Positions 10,451 to 21,340 of a stretch of DNA of 64,000 nt are shown here, piece after piece. Each line of letters opens with the position of its first letter. Position 1 is the first letter of the stretch. The translations under genes and the position numbers were made by a program. The notes beneath the pieces were generated by a model. The model saw nothing but the letters and a program-made list of their open reading frames with translations. It was not told the origin of the DNA and searched no databases. The stretch is from Cristatella mucedo (taxonomy: Eukaryota; Bryozoa; Phylactolaemata; Cristatellidae), in assembly GCA_009760855.2 (NCBI GenBank), contig WPIO01000002.1, positions 10,428,501-10,492,500 on the forward strand, written 5' to 3'.

Positions 10451-11440
10451 GTCCTCTCCACGGTAGATGTCACTGCAAGCTTATCTATAGGTGTCCTTGT
10501 CTAATCAATTTTGGGTTGGTTAAAGTTGGCAGAGTTGACTTTTGAGCTGATTTTCTCATTTGGTAAAGCGTTTATGTTTACGGTACACCTAGTTTCCGTG
10601 TAGATGCTACAGGAGATTTTCTGGTCGAGCAGATTTGCTTGCTAGGCGGATCGCATACACCCACAAAACTACAGCGTGAATGTCAAAAATGCGTTAATCA
10701 AAGTGGATGTAGTATTCCTGTCTATGTAAGTCAGAATAACAGCAATGTTATGTTGCTGAAAGTAGGCAAATGCGACTATGAAGCTTATGCGGTCGTCCAC
10801 TGACAGGTCACTGGTGAACAAAACACATTGATTACGCTCAGTTTCAACAGGACATATGCTGGCAGAAGACATTTTGAGCGTTTGATGTTTTCACCTTTCT
10901 GAATTGCACTCTATTGTAGCCACAACTAGTTAATTGGTTATGTCGCCATTAGACTTTGAAAGCTCGCTGCTATCCATTTCCGTTCGTCAATCGCTAGATG
11001 CAGAAAGAAAAACTTAAATAGAAAAAGGAGAACATGGAAAGGAAAGAAAAAGAAATAACAAGTACAACAAAAGAGCAAAGAAATAGAAAATAGAGTAGAA
11101 AGAATTAATTTGACGGACTGGATGGCTAGGAGTGAAGAATGCTGAGACGCAGCTGAGTGTCATCTGCACTGTAAATGAAAGCTTACATTGTGCCTGGCAA
11201 TCGCATCGGTAAGAAGGACAGTAAATGACGTGAAATACAAAAAGTGACTGAAGCACAGAGTACTGAAAACACAACACTTGAGCGATTCTCCCACGGATGA
11301 TCTATATCACTCATCATCAATACTCTGTAATCTCCTGCTGAGATACAACCCAAGCCTTTGTGGTGCAGTGTCCGAGATGCTCACGTGATATGATGGACGC
11401 TCGTTTGACGATAGCTGATAGGTGATCAAAAGAAGCCGAA
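10450..11440 (-). mobile_element. L2-like LINE RT palm remnant (antisense, palindrome arm)
   Basis: The minus strand contains SDLSVDDRISF, YIDRNTTSTLINAF (10,669-10,872), and farther upstream (11,150 region) a YSADDTQLRLS word, the RT catalytic motif C. The match to 53,365-54,360 on the plus strand is close and continuous. Frameshifts separate the parts. Confidence 0.75.
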
Positions 11441-11547
11441 AGATAAAAAAACAAGCAGGGAATGCTGCGAATTAATACTAATCTTCTCAGGGAGGCAGAA
11501 TTAGGCTGCAGCCTCGTCTGCTACTCTTGGGATCTCGGTTGATACCA

Positions 11548-11705
11548 TTGATATTATCTACCTAATTCCTATTCGCAAAGCACCCTAAGAGAAACTAATA
11601 TATATTCGTATGTAAATGTGGTATGAGGCTTGAACCCACTATCTTACTCGTCAAACTCATTTAAATTGACCTTGGGTGAGGTGGGCACATCACCCAAACA
11701 ACTGA
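11548..11705 (-). mobile_element. tRNA-derived SINE (antisense)
   Basis: On the minus strand the order is head, B-box-like GTGGGTTCAAGCCTCATACC, then the L2-type end TTAGTTTCTCTTAGGGTGCT. The orthologous SINE in DR1 copy 2 (38,625-38,890) has a large microsatellite between the B box and the 3' end. Confidence 0.7.
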
Positions 11706-12007
11706 ATCCTTCTTACACGCAATCAATGTCACCTAATTATTAGGAGCCTCACCACCAAAATTATGTAGGTACTTTTTCAGTGGCAGAACTCAGAAGGTTA
11801 TCTGGACCGCCCAAGTGACTTTCGAGTAAGCATCTAAACTCAGGAAACCTTTATCCCAAATTAACCTCCCGGGAATTAGCGTTGCCTCGTATTGTTTGAC
11901 GACCCAAGTTCTCAATTATTGTGCTTTGCTCGAGTCAGCTTTCGAAGATTAGTCATCTCAAGAAGTTGATCCAAACAGCCACTGGAGAGAGATGCTTCTA
12001 GAAGTAA

Positions 12008-12185
12008 AAAAAAAATCCTAGCTGATTAAACAGCCTCTTTTTGTATAGTGACAGAAGAGCCTTTACGGCTATCACCACCGCTTGCAGTGGCGATAAAGAA
12101 TCGCCCACGGCAGTATTCGAACCCACGATCTCGGGACCGAGGTCGTGAAAGCAACCGCCTTACCTAGTGTGCCACTGGTGAGCCT
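12008..12185 (-). mobile_element. tRNA-derived SINE (antisense, intact-looking)
   Basis: The minus strand starts near GGCTCACCAGTGGCACACTAGG (within 12,164-12,185), which contains an A-box fit, and has GTGGGTTCGAATACTGCC, a good B box. A small hairpin around GCCGTAAAGGC and a T-rich end with 10 T follow. A second copy lies at 57,572-57,748. The partner DR1 copy at 39,160-39,180 lacks it, giving a filled and an empty site. Confidence 0.8.
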
Positions 12186-12959
12186 GAGCTGGTGGGACCC
12201 TGAGCTGCGATCGGCTTAGCATCGAAATACCGAAAAGTCTGAGCCATCTGGGCAATATCGACAACAAATACAGCCACTCGGTCGGCTGCTCTCTGTGACT
12301 GGCTAAAATAGTAATGATAAATTAGTAATAACAATAAAGAAGAGTGTACCTAGCATCCTGAGTGAACACAATTAGCTCTTTGTGGGCACTTTACAAATAA
12401 TGTGGGTGCTAAAATTGTGCATGTAATCCATATGCCTGTAGAGATGCTTCTCTCAAGCGAAGATGGAATTAGTTCGCTTAGGGAGCTGCTAAATATGTGC
12501 TATCGAAAATCGTAAGGAATTTGCTCAGTCGTTACCTTGATTAAGGGCATCTTTCATCCAGGGGCAGATACACCCTGAGGCTTATGCAGCGATGTTTAGC
12601 GGCTGCGATCCCAAAAAGCCGACAACCTCGTTCGAGCAATTCTGACTAATTATGGTGAAGCTCGAAGTTCCGTACCCCAACGGTGCCGATAGAAATTAAC
12701 GGACTATGGATGCTATAAATGATTTCAAGTGCCGGAAGGTGACCAATGACGCACGTGTGGGGACCATAGTCAACGCTCGATGTGAAGAACCCGGAAAACC
12801 AGTTACGTGGCTTGAAAAGCCAGCGTTTAGGAATAACATGACAGCTCAGAGCTGGAAGCACGTAATGGGCAGATTTGTAGTGCAGCAGTTTTAACTGAAG
12901 GGGGTGTAAAAAATGCTTCTGAAAGTTACTTCGTCGCAGGCTTTTTCTAGAAACTGTAT

Positions 12960-13975
12960 GCCTAATACGTTGTTAGTTTAAAGAGCATTTTAAGCTGTTT
13001 GGCTATCACAAGCAAAATACTAATGTATCGGCAGTGGTTATCGATGCTGGTTGCATGAACATAGGGTAGTTTACAACCGCAGAAAATGAATAAGATAAAT
13101 TAGAATGTAATAACTAAGGAAGTTAGTATTGTTACCATGGACAATTCTTACGATGCTCCCAAAAACCAGTCCTGCATACAAAACAGTAAGAAAAATTACA
13201 TTTCCTGTGATTTACCCGTCATACCACGGTTATAATTTGACCAAACCAAGCATACTTAGAGCAAGAAAGATTTTAGTGTAGCATTGCTCAGTCATAAAGA
13301 CTTGAATAGGGGTCTTTATAGGGATTTTTATGACGCACCCAAGGAGTTAAATCTGCCAAGAGAAACTGCAACTCAAGTATGAGATTTCTGGACACACTAA
13401 TACAAAAAAAGAGTTCCGAAGCTTCATAAAATGAAGTACAAAGTCCAACTGCCTGGGAAACCGTATCGGCATTTTACAAAATGGCAGATAAGTGTCCGCA
13501 TCACGCTGAGGAATACTTGCATACACGCATAATATTGCCACAACTAATAGTCAATGCATGTCCTAATGACTTCATTATAGATGGGTGTCGTGAAGCTACG
13601 AAGCTCGTTTTGGTCTAGGCCTGGTAAAACATCTGAGGGTGGCGAATTCGGGTAACCCGATACGTAGAGCCGTTTGGCCACAGCTCTCAGTTGACGTGCT
13701 GCTGTGTCAGCAAGTTTAAGTATTGAAATCGACCAACTCCCTAAGATAGCCTCCCTGCGAATTAGTCGGATACTAACGCACTAAAGTGATCATGCATGCG
13801 GATTAGCACTAATTAGCAACACATCTTCTAAAAGAATCTACGACGACATATTAGTAGTCTTCTCCGAGCTAATCCTTTCACTCGCTACATCAATGGAAAG
13901 TCAGACGGATTCGAAGGGATAGCTGTGCTATTCGTATTATAACTAAATCGCAATGTAAAGGGGCAAGAAATAATT
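12960..13975. other. No recognised feature
   Basis: I found no second copy of this kilobase in the window and no convincing coding frame. The only frame of note (13,347-13,541, minus, 64 codons) has no recognisable motif. Confidence 0.4.
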
Positions 13976-14291
13976 ATTTATTATAATGATTATAATTATA
14001 TAATTATATAATTATATATATATATATGTTTATTATATATTATATTATATTATATATATTATATATATATGTATTATATATTATATTATAATATATATAA
14101 TATATATATATATATTATATATATATTATATATTATATTGTATTATATATAATATATATATATAATATAATATATATATATATATTATATCTTATATATA
14201 TATATATATTAATTTATTTATTATAATTATATCATTATATATAATATATATATATTATATATATATAATTATATAATTACAATAAATAAAT

Positions 14292-14330
<39 letters not shown>

Positions 14331-14370
14331 ATATATTATGTATATGTATGTATATGTATATGTATATACA
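13975..14370. repeat. AT-rich imperfect palindromic tract
   Basis: About 390 bases built almost only of TATATA, TATTATA and TAATTATA words, many self-complementary. It could fold into hairpins or cruciforms. It ends with a (TATG)n run at about 14,337-14,365. Confidence 0.9.
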
Positions 14371-14389
14371 GATAGAGAGACATTGAGCC

Positions 14390-14852
14390 CGTTCATGGCA
14401 CTTAATATCTCTGACTCCCATTATCCTAAACAACGGAAGCCAACAGTATTGGAGCATTCACGAGAAAAGAGCCCATATTTGAAGCATCTTGACTCCTAAA
14501 CCGAAAATACAGTAAGGTCAACTTAGAACTACTTAGCACTCGTTTACTTGTCCGATGCTTTGATGGACTTATTTGAGGAGTGCAGTCCACATAAATACGG
14601 CCTCTAGGTCGGCATCTTGCACGTATTGCTAGCTGCTACGGTTTGATGAAAGAAACAGCAGCAAAATAGCTATACATGTATTTGAGCCACCTATATCATG
14701 ATTTTGGCTGTAAATGCATACCAAGCATTTCCTAAAGTTCATACCAGCGTTGGGCTGACTTAGGATCGAGCGAAGACAGATGAATTTAGACAGTGACTAC
14801 GAAGGGCTATGCTGCGAAGTTGAGCTGCCACACACTGTCCACTTGTTGTCAC
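14390..14852. repeat. 3' flank of RING/coiled-coil frame (direct paralogue of 9,780-10,325)
   Basis: Words such as CTATACATGTATTTGAGCCACCT, GCATTTCCTAAAGT and GACAGATGAATTTAGAC are shared with 9,780-10,325. It is downstream of the RING frame on the minus strand, as in the other copy. Confidence 0.65.
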
Positions 14853-15446
14853 TCATTTTCCGAGTTTGTGGGTCACTCGAAGTTTTATAAGTAGCTGCCG
14901 GTATTTTAGCTCCTGCTCTTGCAGCTGCTGCTGCTTCCGGTGCTCACGCTTGAGGAGCTGCTGCAGCTGCAGCATCGGAGTCTTCATTCATACACGTTCG
15001 TAGGCAGATTCATCGGAATAAGCTGAAGCTTCCTCGAGGCTAAACTCGCATTCCAAACCATTGTAGGAGTGAACATTTTCCGGAGTCACGGGGCTTCGAA
15101 CAACAGGGCTCGATGCTTCGACACCATCTTCAGCTAAGTTTATGATAGACGTAAAGGTTTGCCTGCATAGGAGGCATCCGTGGTTCCTTTTGCCCCGTTT
15201 CGCTAAATACTCAGAGCAGAAACGATGACTGCAGCCATTAGATGTTGCTGGCCTGACTATGCTATCCAGATATATAGCACACGAATAATCGGACGAAGTG
15301 CTCAACGTTTCCGAGCCTTCTCTGGAGCCACTTGGTCGGATCCTTGTCGAGCAGTCAGAATTTGAAGCTGGAAGGAATAAAATCCAGAAATACTTTTGGT
15401 TTTTCACCGAACTCAGATAACAGCTGCTAGACAAGCAGAAGTTCAC
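14853..15446 (-). pseudogene. TOPORS-like RING finger plus coiled coil (broken)
   Basis: The minus-strand frame 15,446-14,988 (152 codons) carries a RING-like block: CAIYLD, GCSHRFCSEYLAKRG and CLLCRQTF, then TSIINL. RING (C3HC4) domains bind two zinc ions and recruit ubiquitin-conjugating enzymes. The spacing and the CRQTF-TSI end resemble the RING of TOPORS, a SUMO/ubiquitin ligase. Two expected ligands are changed: Cys to Tyr at 15,270-15,272 and at 15,207-15,209, so zinc binding should fail. An acidic Ser/Glu-rich region follows, then TGA at 14,988-14,990, an in-frame ATG at 14,985-14,987 and a Gln/Leu-rich coiled-coil stretch ending in TGA at 14,853-14,855. Before SDCSTR the DNA reads TTTTATTCCTTCCAG, a plausible 3' splice site. 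A second copy is at 29,100-29,560 and a truncated one at 37,790-38,110. I call it a pseudogene or repeat-borne fragment. Confidence 0.65.
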
Positions 15447-15600
15447 AGGCGTTTAAGCAGCTCAAAAAACTCGTGAGAACGTGAACGACCGCGCCTCTGG
15501 CAAGCCTATTTCGGTGACTGCAGTGATAGCTTTAACCTGAGCTCTGCAGTAGGATTTCCGATCAGGAATGAGCAATAATATTAATGATGCTTATTGTGTA
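15446..15600 (-). repeat. 5' flank of RING family
   Basis: The segment matches 29,510-29,680 and, inverted, 37,790-37,980. Shared words are CTCGTGAGAACGTGAACGACC-like and TAATATTAATGATGCT. It may include an intron upstream of the RING exon; this is a guess. Confidence 0.5.
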
Positions 15601-16030
15601 CAGCATCAAGATTTCGGCTTCAGAAGAGTAAATGTCGTGGAATGAGAACTGAGCAAGTGAGTTCCATAGTAAATTATTAGATGTTGGCTTCTGGAGAGTA
15701 GGTTTCTTGGAATGAGAACTGAGAAACTGAGTTCCATAGTAAAGCATTCAGAGCAGCAGCTTCCGTCTCCAAAGTTTCTCAAGAAAAAACTTTGCATAAT
15801 CAATGATATTGCACATAGGGGTCCTGAGGGCGAGACTAGGCGGAAGTGGAAGCAGCAGTTCAGTTTGGTAATAAGATGCCGAGCCAATGGAAACACCTTA
15901 ATTATGACTTGGACTTTCGTCAATTTTGTAGCTTGGCCACAAGCCATCGCTTATCCTACAGCAAAGGAATCGTTTGAACGAACCTCTGCAGTGCTTCGGC
16001 CAGCCTTGTAGCCCTATCCGTCACTAGTTG
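15600..16030 (-). repeat. Composite repeat, module C (antisense) with local tandem duplication
   Basis: On the minus strand the segment keeps LINE thumb words in broken frames, as at 44,150-44,580. A block of about 70 bases containing GGAATGAGAACTGAG and GAGTTCCATAGTAAA occurs twice in tandem at about 15,605-15,680 and 15,681-15,745; other C copies have it once. Confidence 0.6.
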
Positions 16031-16370
16031 CAGGGGCGCAATGAATTTTTAGTATCGTTTTTATTATCTTGTCAGTACAGAAACACACAAAAGCTCTGGA
16101 CGCTCCTATAAGTATGTAGTCAGTTATCCTAGCTCTCGATACAACAGCGTGGCTACTTAGGAACCTATCTATCATCACGATGGAGACTTCATTTTACAAG
16201 CTGACGGAGGGCAACCCCCAACCCGTTTAAGCCTTCGAAAGGTTGCCTTAAGACAATAGCCCCGAATTCAAATTCCTGTCACGAAACATTGACAGAGTGT
16301 AAAGGTTAAAGGGCTCATCGGGGCTCTAATTTCTAGAAATTTTCCAGCCTATTGAGATATTTAGAGTCAA
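16030..16370 (-). repeat. Composite repeat linker (antisense)
   Basis: The part with GGGGCTCTAATTTCT, ACAATAGCCCC and GACAGAGTGTAA matches the A-to-SINE linker at 6,200-6,530 and 45,780-46,000. SINE and module B are missing here. No coding signal. Confidence 0.5.
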
Positions 16371-16720
16371 GGTTCAGAGTCTACGGAAATAAAAGCCATG
16401 CTGCCGACAAGTCGATGACAGCATAGCCACACATAGAAATGTGGCCGTATAATACGGTGGAGCGACACGGCTGCTGCCTTGACGGCACCTATACGTACTG
16501 GCGCTGCTTGCACTTCCTACCTCCACAGTTTCTTGCTGTGTGTGCAGAAGCAGCCCCCAGAGGGCTTCGAGAGCTGTTTCGACGGCCGCCATCATAGTCG
16601 CTCCACAAGTTGACTGGCGTGCGATCGCAGCAGCGGCTAATCATCATTAACGATAACTTCGTCGGATGAGCCATCCGAATCGTCTACAGCGTCACATAAT
16701 AATGAACAACATAGTCAATG
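16370..16720 (-). pseudogene. Module A: SIM-like frame (antisense, frameshifted)
   Basis: The minus strand reads DDSDGSSDEVIV followed by NDD and a stop. The downstream part continues in another frame as TPVNLWSDYDGGRRNSSRSP, so a frameshift has separated the two. The pattern is the SIM-like core and the Arg/Ser stretch of module A. It lies 1 kb upstream of the RING frame on the same strand. Confidence 0.5.
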
Positions 16721-16854
16721 ACTTTAGAGTCAAGCTTCAGAATAAAGGCTAGAACGATGAGGTCTAAAGTAAGACGCCAGGGCAACTGAAAAATGCACAT
16801 TGGCCAGCCCAAACGGGCAATGCCGTGAGTGTCTCAAAGTATGACGACTTTAGT

Positions 16855-17107
16855 CAAAATGTATCTCCGTCAGTAACTCCACAAACTCATAAACACCATG
16901 TGGGTGTTACGCAGGAGAGTTTTGTATAGCAAACTCACAGCCTAAGCGGCTTCCGGTACGCATTCGGTAGCCAACAGACTTCGTCTCACGCAACAAAGAG
17001 AAAGTGGGAAGCATAGCAGAGTCAGGAGAGCAGTTGAGGTAGTGAGTAGCATAGAAGTAGCAGATCAGGACCGCTGAAAAAGATGTGCCATAGTCGGCAG
17101 TTAGAGA
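16855..17107 (-). mobile_element. LINE 3' end family D (antisense, 5'-truncated)
   Basis: On the minus strand it starts near CTACTCTCTAACTGCCGAC and ends with TGACGGAGATACATTTT. It matches 51,994-52,273 closely and keeps the frame with YATHYLNCSPDSAM and KSVGYRMRT. It interrupts a module A copy between TCAAAA and TCACCGCCC, a join that is continuous in the array copies at 24,325 and 26,372. Confidence 0.75.
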
Positions 17108-17345
17108 GTAGTCACCGCCCGTCGGCCGTCGTGTCGATGGCAGCATAGCCACAGGTCGGCAGGTGGTCATGGGCGACGACGGACCAACACGGCTGCTGTC
17201 TTAACAGCTCCTAAATTTGCTGTTGCAACGTGCACTTTCCGTACCTCCACAGTTTCTTGCTGTGTGTGCAGCAGCAGCCTCCAAAGAGCTGTGAGAGCGT
17301 TTCCGACGGCCGCCATCACAGTCGCTCCACAAGCTGACTGGTTGG
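17107..17345 (-). repeat. Module A, 3' part (antisense)
   Basis: The segment has the module A words CCGTCGGCCGTCGTGTCGATGG (within 17,115-17,137) and TTTCTTGCTGTGTGTGCAG. It ends at the tract AAGCTGACTGG, where the sequence switches to L2 thumb sequence (GTTGGGCAATAGATCTGTTAAG) without the SIM part. Confidence 0.6.
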
Positions 17346-18800
17346 GCAATAGATCTGTTAAGTAGCCCGGAGACAAATAATGTAGGGACTTGCCGAATAC
17401 CATCCTTGCCAGTACACGAAGGCACTAAAATTGTAGAAAGGATCTAAGTGTGTTTTCAATAGATCGAAAGCTATGGCTCGCACAATATCCTATCTACACA
17501 ATGAAGCATCAACATTACAAATACCTATCAATGAGGTAAGCAAAATTTCGAGTGCATGGTTAGGAGCCAAAATTTAGAAACTGTCTGCAAAATGTGCGTT
17601 TAATTTGTGAGCCCTTGCAGGTGATTGAAATAGATACAAATCCATCTAATTACTATCAATACGAAACAAGGGCGATTCTATGAAAACATAGTTCCACACA
17701 AATACAACTAGGCATTGAATTTCTTTACAACATCAGGCGTGACTAATCATTGATTGATGAGACGTGACCATCACTGGAAAAATATTGGGCAATGCCGTAC
17801 TATAAAGATTTATTGACCCTCTACAAAAAGTTTCAAACTATCGGCCATACCAAGTCCGCTGTGCACACATGATTTCCTTCTAATATATGCATACTTATAT
17901 TGTATTTGCATAGCACCCACGGAAAAATAAGTTGGTTATTAAAATAGGTTCTTGTTCTGCAGCCTCAGAATCAGCACGAAATACGGTTATTGGTAGCAAG
18001 CATCATCACATTCAGGAAAATTCACAGGGACCCTAGACAGCGTATGCCATGGCTCAGGCATGGAGTGAGTTCCGTACTTTGGGAGCATACCATCTTAAGG
18101 CACGGTCTCCATAGGATTTAAGTTTTTGGGAGATATGTGTAAACATATTTATAAAGGAGGTGGAAAGATGCTTAGCCAGTAGGGCAGTAGATTTCATTGC
18201 ACGGCGGAGCTAAAGAATAAAGGAACCTAAAAGTGAGCTTGAAAATCTTGAAGTCGATGCCTTGCTTGACTGAAAGCAAGTACATGTCAGGGAGAAGTGG
18301 CGAGATGTGCTGATAATGTAGTCATAATAAACAATATAGACAATGACTTCAGAGTCAAGCTTCAGAGTAAAGGTTAGAACAAGGAGGTCTAAAGCAAGAC
18401 GCCAGGGCAACTTAAAAACGCTCGTTGGCCAACCCAAACGGGCATTGCCGTGAGTGACTTGAAGTAGGACGACTTCGCTCAAACTCACGGCCCGTCGGCC
18501 GTCGTGTCGATGGCAGCATAGCCACAGGTTGGCATGTGGTCGTGGGCAACGACGGACCAACACGGCTACTGTCTTGACGGCTCTTAAATTTGCTGTTGCT
18601 ACGTGCACTTTCTTTACCTCTGCAGTTTTTTTCTGTGTGTGCAGCTGCAGCCTCCAATGGGCAGCAAGAGTGGTTTCGACGGCCGAGATCACAGTCGCTC
18701 CACAAGCTGACTGGCGTGCAATCTCAAAGCGGCCTTTCATCATCAATGATAATTTCGTCGGATGAGCTGTCCGAGTCGTCTACAGCGTCACATTCGGCAT
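17345..18800 (-). repeat. Tandem array unit 1 (contains module A at 18,470-18,800)
   Basis: The unit runs L2 thumb fragment, B-derived segment (near 17,750-17,870), SINE-tail-like GTATTTGCATAGCACC, a second L2 fragment near 18,060-18,420 and module A, all antisense. Module A reads DDSDSSSDEIIIDDERP on the minus strand, then a stop, then TPVSLWSDCD. The second SIM-like piece present in later units is missing here. The 178-codon minus frame at 18,210-18,746 crosses several modules and is not a gene. Confidence 0.7.
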
Positions 18801-20290
18801 GCAAGTATTTTCCGTTGCAGCATGTACAGTGTGAGCAGGCAGAAGCATGTATAAGACGAGTCACAAATATACACTAAATGCTGATATATACAGATGAGCC
18901 TTTAGTTTCTTTTTAAAAGCGTGAATTTAGGATGTGTCACCTTCGAGGTCGGGAGGGAATTCCATGCTTTGGAAGCATACGATCTACGGGTAAGCTGTCT
19001 GGAAGATTTGTATCTGTTATATTGTAAGCAGTTAGATTCTAAAACGGAGTGGAACGATGCTTAGACTGGTTGGGCAATAGATCTGTTAACTATCCTGGAG
19101 ACAAAGAATGAAGGAACTTGCCGAATACCATCCTTGTCAGTACAGGAAAGCTCTAAAATTTTAGACAGATATCCATTAAGCAATGCCGTACAAAAAAGAT
19201 TTGTTGACCCTCAACAAAAGGTGTCCAACAATGTCCGCAAAAATTTAAGGGTTAGCCTCAGCATGGTCGGGTCGCCAACAGATTTCAGCCATACCACGTC
19301 CGTTGCGAACAAATGATTTGCTTCTAATATATGCATATTTATAATGTATTTCCATAGCACACTTGGAAAAATAAGTCAAAGTTCTCGTTCAGCAAGCTGA
19401 TCTGCATGCCTTCGCCCGAAGTATTTTCGTCATCATTGGCTGTGGATGAGTTATCCGAACCGTCTGCAGCCTCAGAATCAGCACGAAATACAGTTATTGG
19501 TAGCATGCATCAGCACATTCAGGAAGTTTCACAGGGACCCTAGACAGCGGATGCCCTTTCTCAGGCATGAAGTGAGTTCCGTACTTTGGGTGCATACGAT
19601 CTAGTCCATGGGATTAGAGTTTTTGGGAGATATGCGTAACCATATTTGAAAAGGAGGTGGGATGATGCTTAGCCAGGTAGGGCAGTAGATTTCATTGTAC
19701 AATCGACCTAAAGAATAAAGGGACGTAAAAGTGAGCTTAAAAATCCTGAAGTCGATGCTTTGCTTGACTGAAAGGTAGTACATGTCAGGTAGAAGTGGTG
19801 AGATGTGCTAATAATGTAGTAATAATGAACATTTGAGTCAATGACTTCAGAGTCAAGCTTCAAAGTATAGGTTAGAACGATGAGGTCTAAAGCAAGACGC
19901 TAGAGCATCTTAAAAATGCACATTAGCCAGCCCAAACTGGCATTGCCCTGGGTGTCTCAGAGTATGAAGACTTCACTCAAACTCACGGCCCGTCGGCCGT
20001 CGTGTCGATGGCAGCATAGCCACAGGTCGGCATGCGGTCGTGGGCAACGACGGCCCAACACGGCTGCTGTCTTGACGGCTCCTAACTTTGCTGTTGCTAC
20101 GTGCACTTTCCTTACCTCTGCAGTTACTTGCTGTGTGTGCAGCTGCAGCCTCCAACGGGCTGAGAGAGTAGTTTTGACGGCCGCCGTCACGGTCGATCCA
20201 CATGGTAAGTTGCGGACGATATCAAAGCCGCCTTTCATCATCAACGATAATTTCGTCGGATGAGCTATCCGAATTGGCTACAGCGTCACA
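18800..20290 (-). repeat. Tandem array unit 2 (module A at 19,965-20,290)
   Basis: Head-to-tail repeat of the unit. It holds an L2 3' UTR and thumb fragment (18,810-19,110), B-derived words near 19,195, a SIM-like second piece at 19,385-19,490 and module A. The A frames on both strands are open for about 95 codons because module A has few stops; the SIM-like frame on the minus strand is the one conserved outside the array. Confidence 0.7.
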
Positions 20291-21340
20291 TTCAGCATGC
20301 AAGCATTGTCCGTGGCAGTATTACAGTGTGAGCAGACAGGGGCATGTGTAGGACGAGTCACACTAAATGCTGATATATACAGATGAGCGTTTCTTTTCAA
20401 ACTTGTGAATTTAGTATATGTCGCCTTGGAGGTCGGGAGGGAATTCCATGCTTTGGGTACGCTATCTGGAAGATTTGACATTTCTATCAGGTATAGTTTA
20501 AGGAGTTAGATTCTGAAACTCAGTGGAACGACGCTTAGACTAGTTGGGCAAAACATCTGATAATTATCCCGGAGACAAAGAATGAAGGGACTTGCCGAAC
20601 ATCATCTTTGCCAGTACACGAAGGCACTAAAATTGTAGACACGGATCTAAGTATGTTGTCAATAATCTGAGTCTTGATAAAAGGCTAGGGCTCGCTCCAG
20701 AGCCTATCTACACAATGAAGCGTCAAAATTTCAAGAACCTATCGACGAGAAAAACTAAATTTTGAGTGCATGGTTAGGAGCCAATATTCATAAACTGACG
20801 TTCATGCCTTGCTTGTCTGAAAGCCTGTTCATGTCAGGTAGAAGTATTGAGATGTGCTAATAATGTAGTAATAATGAACAATAGTGTTGCTGACTTCAGA
20901 GTCAAGCTTCAGAGTAAAGGTTAGAACAATGAGGTCTAAATCAAGGTGCTAGGGCAACTTGAAAATGCACGTTTTCCAGATAAAACGGGCATTGCCGTGA
21001 GTGTATCGAAGTATGACGACTTCACTCAAACTCACGGCCCGTCGGCCGTCGTGTCGATAGCAGCATAGCTACAGGTTGGCATGTGGTCGTGGGCAACGAC
21101 GGACCAGTACGGCTGCTCTCTCGACGGCTTCTAAATCTGCTGCTGCTACGTACACTTCCCTTACCTCCACAGTTTCTTGCTTTGTGTGCATCAGCAGCCT
21201 CCAATGGGCCACGAGAGCTGTTCCGACGGCCACCATCACAATCACTCGACAAGCTGACTGGCGTGTGATCGCGCTGAGGCCATTCATCATCAACGATAAT
21301 TTCGTCGGATGGGCTATCCGAATCGTCTACAGCGTCACAT
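20290..21340 (-). repeat. Tandem array unit 3 (short, module A at 21,015-21,340)
   Basis: This unit is about 1.05 kb, missing the B-derived part, the SINE tail and the second SIM-like piece. Its module A frame (minus, 21,022-21,351, 109 codons) is the most complete: it reads MHAECDAVDDSDSPSDEIIV, then DDE, TPVSLSSDCDGGRRN and an Arg/Ser-rich tail without a stop. The ATG lies in the L2-derived 3' UTR at the L2/A join. Confidence 0.7.

Larger units (their letters stand above)
11458..12960. repeat. Direct duplication DR1, copy 1 (partner 38,524-40,030)
   Basis: The two segments share order and orientation from GAATGCTGCGAATTAATACTAATCTT (by position 11,460) through GCTCAGAGCTGGAAGCACGTAAT (by position 12,845). 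They differ by separate insertions: a SINE at 12,008-12,185 here, and an L2 tail and longer microsatellite in the partner. The last 400 bases also resemble 58,440-58,850 and the LINE endonuclease regions at 32,560 and 40,780. Confidence 0.8.

Noticed and set aside
12008-12185. Functional tRNA gene
   Set aside because: A- and B-box fits are present, but the sequence does not fold as a full cloverleaf, it continues as a SINE body with a T-rich tail, and a second copy exists at 57,572.
15606-15947. 113-codon frame upstream of the RING on the minus strand
   Set aside because: It lies in module C, whose other copies do not keep it, and it is offset from the LINE thumb words.
18210-18746. 178-codon open frame on the minus strand
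   Set aside because: It runs through module A, a linker and L2 sequence in the array, and no other array unit keeps it as one frame. It is not in the frame that shows the SIM-like core.
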